Assembly (NCBI GenBank): GCA_028065135.1
Contig: JAPTWR010000201.1
Location: forward strand, 1 to 39,175
From: Acidithiobacillus sp.
GTDB taxonomy: Bacteria > Pseudomonadota > Gammaproteobacteria > Acidithiobacillales > Acidithiobacillaceae
DNA: 39,175 nucleotides
Reading direction: 5' to 3'
In this document: piece after piece, positions 1 to 7,951 of the stretch
How the letters are laid out: each line of letters opens with the position of its first letter
Numbering within the stretch: the stretch's first letter is position 1
Notes under the pieces: model-generated
Seen by the model: only the letters and a program-made list of their open reading frames with translations
What the model was told of the DNA's origin: nothing
Databases searched by the model: none
Position numbers and translations under genes: made by a program

Positions 1-382
1 CGTCCAGTTCGGCCAGCAGCTCATCCGCCAGCGATTCGCCCGCCTTGGATTTTTCGGTGAGGAATCCGTCCCAGGTGGGCACACCCTCGACGGCCAGGGA
101 CGCATTCTGTTCCTGCACCTGCCGCGCTACCACCGGCTCCATGTGTTTGGCCTGTTCGATGGCGAGGATGGACGGATACGCGGCTTCCGGGATGCCGGTT
201 TCCTTGAAGCCGGTAACCAGCGATTCGCGCTTTTCCGCGAAGGCTTTCAGTGCATCGGCACGCTCGGCGCGGTGGCGCTCGGCAATCTGTCCAACATCAA
301 CCTGGGACTTGGCAATGGCGGACTCGCGAGCAGCCTTGAATTCGGCCAGCAGGGATTCGCGGGTAATTTTGGATTCGCTCAT
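1..382 (-). CDS. Relaxase-associated protein, 3' end cut off
   Basis: A minus-strand frame opens at an ATG at 382-380 with a good AGGAG ribosome binding site 7-8 bases upstream, and stays open to the window edge (127 residues visible). The N-terminal half is charged and helical (Glu, Arg, Ala, Lys). Near residues 104-110 a PTWDGFLTEKSKAGE stretch resembles the 'W-x-x-(W/F)-L-x-x-x-A-x-x-G(D/E)' segment often found in the C-terminal parts of MobA/TraI relaxases; the relaxase at 9572-11449 has a comparable VWRDWLEQQA. It lies downstream of ardC and the M48 gene on the same strand, so it is probably the next gene of a transfer leading-region operon. Its function is not recognised, and the remainder lies outside the window. 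Confidence 0.6.
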   Translation of the reverse strand, partial: MSESKITRESLLAEFKAARESAIAKSQVDVGQIAERHRAERADALKAFAEKRESLVTGFKETGIPEAAYPSILAIEQAKHMEPVVARQVQEQNASLAVEGVPTWDGFLTEKSKAGESLADELLAELD

Positions 383-513
383 GGTGGTGCTCCTTTTCAA
401 TCAATCGATACGGTGAAAGTTCTGCTCATGGTCTGTACGGCAGGCCGGAACCTGGTCGCGATTGGCCCGATGGGTGTGGTGAAGGGTGATTGGAAAAGAA
501 AAGGGTTTGCGCG

Positions 514-539
514 CTGCAAGGGGTTGCACCCTACAAGGG
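514..539. repeat. Short GC-rich palindromic repeat, copy A
   Basis: The run CTGCAAGGGGTTGCACCC followed by TACAAGGG alternates TGCAA and TTGCA blocks separated by G or C runs, so it can fold into small alternative hairpins. It lies just past the stop of the M48 protease gene, in the 168-bp gap before the next minus-strand gene. Confidence 0.65.
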
Positions 540-550
540 CGGTGATGTCT

Positions 551-1183
551 TCATTCTCCAGCCACCTCATCACCCCCTGATTCAGATCCTTGCCTGTGTG
601 ACATGGAACGCTGTTCGCGCTCCGTCTGCGCCTGGGCCAGCGCCCGCAACCGCTTCCAGCGGCGCTTTCGTTGAGGGGTGATACTGGTCCCCATGACGCG
701 CATCACCTCCCGCTGCGCCCGGATCACCGCGTAAGGCGAACCCATGACATCGGCGGCAGTGGCGTCCGCATGAAACTCGGCACGGTCGCCCAGGCCGTAG
801 GGCACCAGGACGGCAAAAATGTAAGTCCAGCCGATCAGCCCGCAGAGCGCCGGATTCACGGCGTATAGCAGTACCAGCGCGGCAAAAGCCAGAAAGGCCG
901 CCTTGCCATGCCAGCGCGTGACATGCCCGATCTCATGGGCCATCACATAACGGCGGGCGTCATCCGGCAATTTCAACGCCTTCGGGTTGACCAGGACGCG
1001 ACCGTTGGGCAGCGTCATGTCGGCGTTAGGCCCCATGAACCAGGCGGGACCCATAGTTACTGAAGGGACACGGATGTTCAGTTGATCGGCGATGGATGCC
1101 GTGGTGTCGAGCCATTCTTGCGGGGGCCGCGCCCTGCAAGGGGCTGCGCCCTGCGAGGGGGTGTTCCGCATGTTTTGTTCCAT
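551..1183 (-). CDS. M48-family membrane metalloprotease (HtpX-like)
   Basis: This 210-residue protein has the zinc peptidase signature HEIGH (in VMAHEIGHVTRWHG, about residues 81-94). A downstream RAEFHADATAADVMG supplies the third ligand glutamate and the conserved aspartate, as in M48/HtpX proteases. Between them are hydrophobic segments (about residues 97-130) that should anchor it in the inner membrane, with the active site probably cytoplasmic. The start ATG at 1183 is preceded by an almost perfect AAAGGAGG. It follows the ardC-like gene after 30 bases, so the two are probably co-transcribed. HtpX-type enzymes take part in membrane protein quality control; a role during plasmid entry is inference. 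The N-terminus carries a repeat-encoded QGAAPCRARP insertion. Confidence 0.85.
   Translation of the reverse strand: MEQNMRNTPSQGAAPCRARPPQEWLDTTASIADQLNIRVPSVTMGPAWFMGPNADMTLPNGRVLVNPKALKLPDDARRYVMAHEIGHVTRWHGKAAFLAFAALVLLYAVNPALCGLIGWTYIFAVLVPYGLGDRAEFHADATAADVMGSPYAVIRAQREVMRVMGTSITPQRKRRWKRLRALAQAQTEREQRSMSHRQGSESGGDEVAGE
1132..1160. repeat. Short GC-rich palindromic repeat, copy B (inside a CDS)
   Basis: CCCTGCAAGGGGCTGCGCCC plus TGCGAGGGG is a variant copy lying within the first codons of the M48 protease gene and read in frame there. Confidence 0.6.
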
Positions 1184-1213
1184 GAAAACCTCCTTTATAT
1201 TTCGTGTCGATGG

Positions 1214-3424
1214 TTAACGCTCAAGGCCGATATCCCGCTGCTGCGCTGGTTGTCGCGCCTTCACCGTAAGCCGCCCGGTATCCTTATCGGCCGCAACGCG
1301 AACCTCCTTGCCGATCAGATTCCGTATTTCCGCCTGATGCGACTTGTCCGGCTCCGGGCCATACACCAACACGGGGGTTGCACCCTGCAAGGGTTTCCCG
1401 ACGGACCGCAATTCAATGACATTGCGGTCGTGAACGTATATCAGCTTGCCGGTTTCTACCCGGACCACGCCAAATTCCGGCGTTTCCAGAATGAACTCGC
1501 TCTTGGAAAAATCCTTCAGCACACCGGATATTTCCTGCCGGGGGTGATTCCTCATTTCCAGATCCGGTTTGCCCGGAATGGATACCGGGCATACGCGGTC
1601 TTTCAGGTCCGTGCGATGGGTGAGGGTGATTTTGTGAAGCGGTTGGCTCGTTCGGGCGATGGCGGTTTCCCCACGATCCTTCATGAAGCGATTGAGCGAC
1701 ATGTGCAAAGCCAGCTTTTCACCGTCCGTCGCCAGACCGGCTTTCGCCAGCGGATCCAGGCGGGCGATGCCCGGCACGGCATTAGGCTCATGCGCGGAGA
1801 TATATGCGCTGCCGGGTTTCAGCTCTGTTTTCAGCTCACCGGCAGCGAACATCCAATGGCTGTCCCGTGCAGGGTGCGAACCCCGTACCGGCTCCGGCAT
1901 CCAGGTCTTCTCCCGCACGGGTTGGATAATCTTGCCGCTAATGCCATCCTTCGTAACTTTCAGCACAATGGCGTCGGTATGGCGAGTTGCGTCGCTTGTG
2001 GATACGCGGACGAAATCCCCAGCCATCAAGTCGCCCATGGCGACCACGTTTTTGTCGGATGGTCCCGATAACACTTTTTCCGGCTTTTGCCCCATAGCGG
2101 CTTTTACCTCGGGAATCGCTGCTACGCCATGCGCCTTCTCCACGGCGGAAAGCACGATTTGCTCTGCCTTGTTGCGCTCATTGTTATTCCCCATGTTGCG
2201 CTTATAGGCATCAGTGATAGGGTCAATCGCCTGCAAAGACTGGTCGTCGGGAACCGCGCCGGGGATGTGTTTATCCAAAGTGCCGGGCAGGATGATTGGA
2301 GTAATATGATCAGCACCATCCAAACCAGGCCGTCCGTTTGGCCAGCGATAGATGCTCCGCAACCGCGCGGTTTCACCAGCAACCGCATTGTCCAGCACTA
2401 TAGCCTCACGGGACTGGCCAAGATCATCAGTATACCGGACGTAATCGCCGCGCGAGACCATAAGTGCATTCGTTGAGGCAAGTTCTGGCGCGGCCACTTC
2501 CCTTGCAGGGTGCAACCCCAGAACCAACCCATTCTCCCGCGCCAATTCCAGTTGCTTTTCCAGGTGACCGGCGGCCTTGATGCCTTGCTCGATAGCCGCG
2601 CGGCGCTCGTCCGGGGAGAGGTCCCTGGCCCATGTGGTCAGATACGCGGCGTGCTGAGCGTCGGTCATGTCCGGGTTGTTCCCCATGAACGGTACGCCCA
2701 GGCGAGTGGACAGCAGATAGGACCCGATCTCGGCGGTCATCTCTTCGGCGGCGCGACCCTTGATGGACGTGTATTGGCGCAGACTGTCCCGGTCCAGACG
2801 GCTTTCATGGCCGGTGGCGTGAGACAGTTCGTGTGCCTTGGTGGCGTCGTAGCCGTGCTGATCGACGAAGGTATCGCGCGGCGGCAACTGGATACGGTCC
2901 TGTCCGGGACTGTAAAAAGCGCCACTACCGGAATGCAGGATAGACACGCCCATCTGTTGCGCGATGGCATCCAGTTCGGCGGTTTTGGGCAGCCGCTCAT
3001 GCTCCGGTATCTCCCGCATGGGCGGAATGCCGTCAATCTGCGCGGCGTTGAACAATGGGGTGCCGCGATAGGCCACAACACGAGGATCCTCCAGACCGGT
3101 CTTGGGATTTATTTCATTTTTGATGATGGGTGAGAAGATCCGCGCGGCGGCGTGTTCGCCTCGGCGGACGCTCCAGCCTTGTTCTTTCGCCTGATTGAAT
3201 CCCATCCAGCGGGGATCCTCATAGCCGTGCTCCAGTGCCGCCGTGGACAGGATTAGTCCATTCAGAGGACTATAGAGTCTTTCCGTAGTGGGGTTATGTG
3301 GCGCGGACAGGTCGCCGAACTGCGGCTCCCAGGGCTTTTGCCAAGGAAGGCGCTTGCCGTTCGCCAGGGCATCGTCCATGCGCTGCAACAGCGCGTCGAG
3401 CATTTCATTCTTTGTGGTCGCCAT
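1214..3424 (-). CDS. ardC: ArdC-like antirestriction zincin with KfrB-like C-terminus
   Basis: A 736-residue protein starting at ATG 3424; GGAGG lies 6 bases upstream, so I prefer this over the upstream in-frame starts. The N-terminal 130 residues match the ArdC single-strand DNA-binding domain (PWQKPW, YSPLNGLIL, and WMGFNQAKEQGWSVRRGEHA). A metallopeptidase domain follows, with HELSHATGH as zinc site and EEMTAEIGSYLL as the glutamate helix. The long C-terminal part repeats small beta-rich segments resembling the KfrB-type domains of plasmid leading-region proteins. ArdC proteins protect incoming single-stranded plasmid DNA from restriction. Family lengths are usually near 300, so this is an extended version. 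Two palindromic repeat copies are read through within the gene. Confidence 0.85.
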   Translation of the reverse strand: MATTKNEMLDALLQRMDDALANGKRLPWQKPWEPQFGDLSAPHNPTTERLYSPLNGLILSTAALEHGYEDPRWMGFNQAKEQGWSVRRGEHAAARIFSPIIKNEINPKTGLEDPRVVAYRGTPLFNAAQIDGIPPMREIPEHERLPKTAELDAIAQQMGVSILHSGSGAFYSPGQDRIQLPPRDTFVDQHGYDATKAHELSHATGHESRLDRDSLRQYTSIKGRAAEEMTAEIGSYLLSTRLGVPFMGNNPDMTDAQHAAYLTTWARDLSPDERRAAIEQGIKAAGHLEKQLELARENGLVLGLHPAREVAAPELASTNALMVSRGDYVRYTDDLGQSREAIVLDNAVAGETARLRSIYRWPNGRPGLDGADHITPIILPGTLDKHIPGAVPDDQSLQAIDPITDAYKRNMGNNNERNKAEQIVLSAVEKAHGVAAIPEVKAAMGQKPEKVLSGPSDKNVVAMGDLMAGDFVRVSTSDATRHTDAIVLKVTKDGISGKIIQPVREKTWMPEPVRGSHPARDSHWMFAAGELKTELKPGSAYISAHEPNAVPGIARLDPLAKAGLATDGEKLALHMSLNRFMKDRGETAIARTSQPLHKITLTHRTDLKDRVCPVSIPGKPDLEMRNHPRQEISGVLKDFSKSEFILETPEFGVVRVETGKLIYVHDRNVIELRSVGKPLQGATPVLVYGPEPDKSHQAEIRNLIGKEVRVAADKDTGRLTVKARQPAQQRDIGLER
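1375..1393. repeat. Short GC-rich palindromic repeat, copy C (inside a CDS)
   Basis: GGGTTGCACCCTGCAAGGG (stem TTGCA-CCC-TGCAA) lies in frame near the 3' end of the ardC-like gene and encodes a PLQGATP segment. Confidence 0.7.
2500..2519. repeat. Short GC-rich palindromic repeat, copy D (inside a CDS)
   Basis: CCCTTGCAGGGTGCAACCCC is the reverse complement form of copy C, sitting in frame between the metallopeptidase domain and the C-terminal domains of the ardC-like gene, where it encodes GLHPAR. Confidence 0.7.
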
Positions 3425-3480
3425 GTCGGCCTCCATAGAGTGGTTCCTATGGTGTATTCGGGCGTGGCGGACCTGATGTG

Positions 3481-3500
3481 GGTTTGCTCCCTGCAAGGGT
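3481..3500. repeat. Short GC-rich palindromic repeat, copy E
   Basis: GGTTTGCTCCCTGCAAGGGT, a slightly degenerate copy in the leader upstream of the ardC-like gene. Confidence 0.55.
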
Positions 3501-3570
3501 TTTTCCCGGGGTGGGGAAGAGGAGAAGCGGAATGCATTGACGGGTGGTTATCGGTGGTTATAATCAGGCC

Positions 3571-3759
3571 ATGGATAGCAGAGCCATCATCAAAAGACTG
3601 GAAGCCGATGGATGGGCGCTGGTGCGCGTTCGCGGATCGCATCATCAGTTCAAGCATCCTGATAGACCTGGGCTGGTGACGGTCAAGCATCCCGACAAGG
3701 ACATCCCCGTGGGCACTCTACGCAATATCGAGAAGCAAGCTGGCTGGAGGTCATCATGA
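3571..3759 (+). CDS. hicA: HicA-family mRNA interferase toxin
   Basis: A 62-residue protein starting MDSRAIIKRLEADGWALVRV, with the HicA core RGSHHQFKHP (catalytic histidine on a double-stranded-RNA-binding-like fold) and a VTVKHPDKDIPVGTLRNIEKQAG ending. HicA toxins cleave mRNA and are neutralised by HicB. The length is normal. The stop overlaps the hicB start (ATGA), as is usual for hicAB. No strong ribosome site precedes the ATG, consistent with low toxin output. The pair is on the strand opposite to the flanking transfer genes, so it is probably a separately acquired stability module. Confidence 0.93.
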   Translation: MDSRAIIKRLEADGWALVRVRGSHHQFKHPDRPGLVTVKHPDKDIPVGTLRNIEKQAGWRSS

Positions 3760-4154
3760 AATTTCCCGTCGTGCTCCATACCGATGACGGTGTGCGCTAT
3801 GGCGTCACCGTGCCCGGATTGCCGGGCTGCTTTTCCGCAGGCGATACGCTGGACGAAGCGCTGGACAGTGTTAGCGAAGCCATTGATCTGCACCTGGAAG
3901 GAATGGCCGAAGAGGGCGTGCCTCTCCCGGAGCCGCGTTCGCTGGCCGAATATCAAGCCGACCCGGACTACGCGGGCGGCGTCTGGGCGGTGGTGGACGT
4001 GGATGCGTCTCGCGTGGAAGGCAAAACGGAGAAGGTCAACATCACACTGCCGCGCAACCTGATTCGCCGCATCGACGAGGCAGCTAGAACCCGAGGATCC
4101 AGCCGGTCCGGCTTTTTGGCCGAAGCCGCGCGGCAGGCGCTTCGGAAGGTTTAG
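3756..4154 (+). CDS. hicB: HicB-family antitoxin
   Basis: A 132-residue protein. The N-terminal HicB fold (FPVVLHTDDGVRYGVTVPGL followed by PGCFSAGDTLDEAL) is the degenerate RNase H-like domain that binds HicA. The C-terminus (VNITLPRNLIRRIDEAARTR, then SSRSGFLAEAARQAL) is a ribbon-helix-helix DNA-binding domain, so this antitoxin probably autoregulates the operon. It overlaps hicA by four bases, which suggests translational coupling. Confidence 0.93.
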   Translation: MKFPVVLHTDDGVRYGVTVPGLPGCFSAGDTLDEALDSVSEAIDLHLEGMAEEGVPLPEPRSLAEYQADPDYAGGVWAVVDVDASRVEGKTEKVNITLPRNLIRRIDEAARTRGSSRSGFLAEAARQALRKV

Positions 4155-4516
4155 ACCGGTCCACAGGTTCCCAAAAAATCGGCTATGTGCAAAAACTGAC
4201 TGGAAACCAGGGCTTTTGAGGGCAACGCGCCTGTTGCCGAAAAGGTGACGTAGGTTGCGATAGGGAGGCCGAAGGCGACCGTTTCCAGAAGGCTTTTGGT
4301 TGGAATGGAATGAGTGTTTGGTTTACGGAACTATGGCCTACCGCCGCGCACTGCCAAAAATTGCCGTTCGGAAACCGCCTGTTCGAGCCATAATTAGCTC
4401 GCCATACGGGACAAATATGGTGACTGGAAATTGCTGGTTATAATTTCCTAATGGGCACCAACAGGGTGAAGTCGGGCACCGGTTTGTCGACGTTTGCCTT
4501 AAATAACTATGAGCAC
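4155..4516. other. Gap between hicB and the reverse transcriptase, no gene seen
   Basis: This 362-bp stretch lies between two converging genes. I see no convincing frame and no strong terminator hairpin followed by a T run. Confidence 0.5.
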
Positions 4517-5713
4517 TCAAAGGTCTAGGAAGGCGCGAGCCTCCGCGCTCAATTCCGCTAGCGGTATTTTTAGTTCTTCTCGATAGATACGCTTTAGAAC
4601 TTTTTGACGTAGGCATTCCAACTCATGTTCAAGTTCGGCGATGTTATCGCAACAAACATACGCCGCCGTGTATCCCGATACTCGGTTCGCAATGGTACTC
4701 CCAAGTATTGGTAGAGTAATTTTCTGAGAAATAAGCTCTTTGACTGAGCCCATGGCAAGGATGCGGTTACGTATGGTCTCACGCTGTTTATCAAGCAGCC
4801 GCAATGAATAACCTGTGCTGGATTTCGAGATACCCAGCCCAAGAAACTCGGCTGGTTTATCGGGCTCGTAAATCTCTGTCTTCGTGTTCAATTCCAATCC
4901 AGGTACTTGCAGATTAAGCGTGTCTAGGATAGCAATACACTCATCGAGAATTTGCATACATCCTTGCTTTGAGTTGGAAAAGAAGATCAGATCATCGGCA
5001 TAACGGACAGCCGGGATATTGCGGTTTTGGATCTCATAATCAAAAGGAGCAAGAACTACATTTGAAAAGAATGGGGACAACGGCATGCCTTGTCGGACGC
5101 CAAGCCCTTCCTTGATTCCCAGGTGGTGTATTTTGTTTCGTTGGCTTCTGGAAGCGACTCCAATCTCGCAAGTAATCGCCGAGTGCAAAATATCGTGTAG
5201 TGATCTCTCCCGAACAATCCGCCGCATCTCGCGGCTAAGTAAGTCACGGTCAATTTGGTCAAAGAACGAGCAAATGTCAGTCTTCAGAACCCACGGCCAA
5301 GTGGTTCTTAATTTACAGGCTTGCCTCGCAGCGTCCTGGACGGTTCGCCCCTTAACAAAGCCATAACTAATTTGGTTGGCAAGCTTGCCGTGATACTTTT
5401 TGGAAAGGAATTCCAACAGGGTACGCTGTACAACTCGGTCCCGAACTGTAGGAACGCAAATCAGACGATACTTGCCATTCGGTTTAGGTATCAGATGTGG
5501 CTTTAAGGGGCTAAAGACAAAGCTGCCGGACTCCAGGTCTCTTGCCAGGGCCCTAATTTCACCCGTAGGTTCGCGACTGAAATTATTTAAGGACTGCCCG
5601 TCCGATCCAGCGGTGTTCCTGGAGAATGGGCGAGTCGAGCGGAATAATTCACGCCAGTTATGCGTTAACTGCGCAAACGTAAGAACACGCTGATATGCGT
5701 TAGATGATGGCAT
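4517..5713 (-). CDS. Stand-alone reverse transcriptase, group II-like or unknown-group
   Basis: A 398-residue protein with the ordered RT motifs: LIPKPNGKYRLICVPTVRDR (motifs 1-2), VLKTDICSFFDQIDRDLL (motif 3), GVRQGMPLSPFFSNVVL (motif 4), AVRYADDLIFFSNS (YADD catalytic motif), LNTKTEIY and FLGLGIS (motifs 6-7). The N-terminal GSDGQSL and the motif 1-2 wording are closest to group II intron RTs. No HNH endonuclease domain and no convincing maturase domain follow: the C-terminus is about 110 residues. Retron hallmarks (NAxxH, VTG) are absent, as is the DGR-type SQ motif 4. It may be a group II-like orphan or one of the 'unknown group' RTs, several of which act in phage defence. The start ATG has no clear ribosome site. 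The upstream region carries structured duplicated elements. Confidence 0.88.
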   Translation of the reverse strand: MPSSNAYQRVLTFAQLTHNWRELFRSTRPFSRNTAGSDGQSLNNFSREPTGEIRALARDLESGSFVFSPLKPHLIPKPNGKYRLICVPTVRDRVVQRTLLEFLSKKYHGKLANQISYGFVKGRTVQDAARQACKLRTTWPWVLKTDICSFFDQIDRDLLSREMRRIVRERSLHDILHSAITCEIGVASRSQRNKIHHLGIKEGLGVRQGMPLSPFFSNVVLAPFDYEIQNRNIPAVRYADDLIFFSNSKQGCMQILDECIAILDTLNLQVPGLELNTKTEIYEPDKPAEFLGLGISKSSTGYSLRLLDKQRETIRNRILAMGSVKELISQKITLPILGSTIANRVSGYTAAYVCCDNIAELEHELECLRQKVLKRIYREELKIPLAELSAEARAFLDL

Positions 5714-5725
5714 GTTGTGGGCACA

Positions 5726-5753
5726 CGCTGGTGTCGAAACCCCGGAACCAGCG
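5726..5753 (-). ncRNA. Hairpin immediately upstream of the reverse transcriptase
   Basis: CGCTGGT (5726-5732) pairs with ACCAGCG (5747-5753) across a 14-base loop. It ends 13 bases before the RT start codon in the RT's own direction. It may be part of a leader RNA or a translational control hairpin. Confidence 0.4.
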
Positions 5754-5759
5754 CGACAG

Positions 5760-5914
5760 TAGCCCGCCGGAGCCAGACAACCTGAGGGTCTCGTGCGAGG
5801 CGTTACAGGTGTCGGTCCCGACCATGACGTTTACGCGATCGCTCGCCTTTGCGCCATTGTGCCGCTTGGTAACGTGCCGCGCAACCTGCAGAGATGCCAG
5901 TTGAGCGCCACGTG
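5760..5914. repeat. 155-bp structured direct repeat, copy 1
   Basis: This copy matches the one at 6162-6316 with no gaps and about 9 substitutions in 155 positions. Internal palindromes include CTCGTGCGAG, GTCGGTCCCGAC and GCGATCGC, so it is rich in potential stem-loops. It lies 46 bases upstream of the RT start. The changes are not confined to adenines, which argues against a template/variable repeat pair of a diversity-generating element. Confidence 0.8.
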
Positions 5915-6161
5915 TCACCACAGCAGCCGCCGAGATGTGAATACGTCCTATTTGCATATCAATCGCCCCGCTCAAGTTGTTAACAAGGGCTTGGGCGAGC
6001 GCTAAAACACAAACGAGACACCAAACGCAACCCAATACCGGCTTAGATCGCAAATCGGTATTTCTCGACGTTGCCCGCGCACCCGCATCCCCGCCTTCCG
6101 ACCGCCCTACACGTTGTCTATCCGCCTTCCCGACATATTCCGGGGTAGAAGACGGAGCCAA

Positions 6162-6316
6162 TAGCCCGCCGGAGCCAGACAACCTGTGGGCCTCGTGCGA
6201 GGCGTTACAGCTGCCGGTCCCGACCATGACGTTTGCGCGATCGCTCGCCTTTGCGCCATTTGGCCGCTTGGTAACGTGCAGCGCAACCTGCAGAGATGCC
6301 AGTTGAGCGCTACGTG
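6162..6316. repeat. 155-bp structured direct repeat, copy 2
   Basis: Second copy, offset 402 bp from the first. It also contains one of two copies of ACGTGCAGCGCAAC (6274-6287 and 6312-6325); the second lies at and beyond the end of this copy. The 247 bp between copies 1 and 2 holds no gene I can support. Bases 6317-6590 beyond it contain a C-run (about 6371-6379) but no recognisable gene. Confidence 0.8.
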
Positions 6317-6590
6317 CAGCGCAACTATATCATACTGGTTAGAAATTTTCATGCTTTTACCGCTGACACCCCCCCCCGCTCATGTAATACGGGGGCCTAC
6401 GGATACATAATGAGTGCGTGTACACTAGGCGCATCCTACCGATGATGAAGGGCGAACGACGGCAACAGGTCGAGAGTTCGTATTCCTCGAAGTAGAAAGC
6501 AGCCGTTCAGAAAATCAAAATTCTCGCTATCATGCTGTTCTTGAATTATTTGTTGCACAAAACAGCACAATGGGGTAGGGCTCTTGCTAA

Positions 6591-7010
6591 TCACTTTTTG
6601 CATATAGCCACAAAATCAAAACGCTGAATGCCCGGCCAGTGCGCCTCGTGGGATAGCGTGATCTCCATGACGCGTCGGCTGGTTTTCTCCAGCAGCCAGT
6701 CACAACCCCTGGCGTCTGGACGCGCATGGTCGCCAATGCCGGTGCCTTGTGGAAAGATCACTACGTCGCGGCCCTGATCCAGTATCCGCAACAATTCTCG
6801 CATGGCGAACGGGTGGGTTGCATCAATCGGCAACATCGTTTGTCCACCCATCAGCCAGCCATAAGCGATCAACACGCGGGACCAGATAGGGTGCCGGGCG
6901 TAATCCGGGTCCACGGCGAAGACGGCCTGGCGAACTCCGGTTTTTGACAGATAGTGTGCCACGGCGGGGCCATCTAACAAGGAAACATGGGGACGCACCA
7001 GAATCAACAT
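6591..7010 (-). CDS. PlsC-like acyltransferase domain protein
   Basis: A 139-residue protein starting at ATG 7010, which shares one base with the TGA of the preceding methylase gene (TGATG). It contains RPHVSLLDGP, an H-x4-D motif, and VVIFPQGTGIGD, a match to the FPEGT motif of glycerol-phosphate/lysophosphatidate acyltransferases. The spacing of these motifs (about 80 residues) fits the family, but the protein is much shorter than cellular PlsC (about 240) and has no evident N-terminal membrane anchor. Coupling to a DNA methylase and a primase makes a housekeeping lipid role unlikely; modification of a transfer component is only a guess. Confidence 0.6.
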   Translation of the reverse strand: MLILVRPHVSLLDGPAVAHYLSKTGVRQAVFAVDPDYARHPIWSRVLIAYGWLMGGQTMLPIDATHPFAMRELLRILDQGRDVVIFPQGTGIGDHARPDARGCDWLLEKTSRRVMEITLSHEAHWPGIQRFDFVAICKK

Positions 7011-7951
7011 CAGACCACCTGTCCCTTTCGTAGCGCATGCTGCATGGCTGCGGTAGAGGCCATCGGCGACATCCAAAGGCACTCGATTCGTTTTCGTCGG
7101 TTCTTGCCGTTCGCGCCCATGGTATGAAACGTCTTCACCCTCGCAGCGGCGGCAAGATCCATTGCATACTCCAGGCGCTCCCATCCCGCGTCTTCCAGCG
7201 GTCTATACAGCGGGGTTTGGTAACCGGACAAGATGGCTTTGCCCTGGATGCGCGATAGCGCGTTGACCAACAACTGCTGGCCGCCATCATCAATCTCATG
7301 ATGATAAGTAGATCGACCGGATTTTTTATTGGTTCGCGTGGCATCGGCGTAGGGCGGGTCAATGTAAAAAAAGGTGTCTGGCGCATCCCACCGCTGCACG
7401 ACGTCCACTCCGTCACCGTGCTCGACATGCACCGCCAGCAAACGCTCGGCGATTATGGGTAGTTTCTCGACGTGATTACGGAAAGACTGTGCCTGGTTAT
7501 GGGTGCGCGAATATCCCCAGTCGCGTGCCCCTCTGCCTTCCAAGGATCCACCGCCAGATATTCCCTGGCATTGGGCGACAAAGAAGCCCCAAGCCTGCAT
7601 TACCGGATCTGGATCGTTCAGATGCGAACGGGCGCGGGCGTATTCTAGCCGGGAGTGTGGCATGTACCGGAGCCGACCCATCAGCGATGCGCGCTGGATC
7701 GGGTCTTGCAACACTCGGAAGAAATTGGTCAATAACCCGCTGGCGTCGTTATAGACTTCCACTTTGGACGGCTCCTTGACCAGAAGAACATTCGCGGCTC
7801 CACCAAAGGGCTCTACATAGGTGGTATGCGGTGTCAGGAAGGAAACGATGGTTTTTGCCAGCCTGCTTTTACCACCCAACCATGGAAACGGTGTAGCGTT
7901 TCGGAAACTGGAAAGGGGCTTGGGTTGAGGTGGAATTCGATTCATGTTCAT
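7010..7951 (-). CDS. D12-class DNA adenine-N6 methyltransferase (Dam-like)
   Basis: A 313-residue protein with FPWLGGKSRLAKTI (AdoMet motif I region, about residues 23-36), YVEPFGGAANVLL and the catalytic FFYIDPPYADATR (DPPY, alpha-group order). This is the D12 family that includes Dam and phage orphan methylases. The ATG at 7951 overlaps the upstream gene's TGA (ATGA) and is preceded by GGGG, so it is translationally coupled to the primase-like gene. No restriction partner is adjacent, so it is probably an orphan methylase that marks plasmid DNA against host restriction. The exact target sequence cannot be told from the protein. Confidence 0.9.
   Translation of the reverse strand: MNMNRIPPQPKPLSSFRNATPFPWLGGKSRLAKTIVSFLTPHTTYVEPFGGAANVLLVKEPSKVEVYNDASGLLTNFFRVLQDPIQRASLMGRLRYMPHSRLEYARARSHLNDPDPVMQAWGFFVAQCQGISGGGSLEGRGARDWGYSRTHNQAQSFRNHVEKLPIIAERLLAVHVEHGDGVDVVQRWDAPDTFFYIDPPYADATRTNKKSGRSTYHHEIDDGGQQLLVNALSRIQGKAILSGYQTPLYRPLEDAGWERLEYAMDLAAAARVKTFHTMGANGKNRRKRIECLWMSPMASTAAMQHALRKGQVV

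Noticed and set aside
4517..5713. Retron
   Set aside because: The RT lacks the NAxxH and VTG retron signatures and no msr/msd layout with a1/a2 inverted ends was found.
4517..6316. Diversity-generating retroelement (the 155-bp copies as template and variable repeats)
   Set aside because: Differences between copies are not adenine-specific, the RT has QGMPLSP rather than the DGR-type motif 4, and no target gene ends at a copy.
5760..6316. Integron attC sites
   Set aside because: The copies have palindromes, but the R' and R'' core sites (RYYYAAC and GTTRRRY) could not be placed convincingly, and no integrase is seen.
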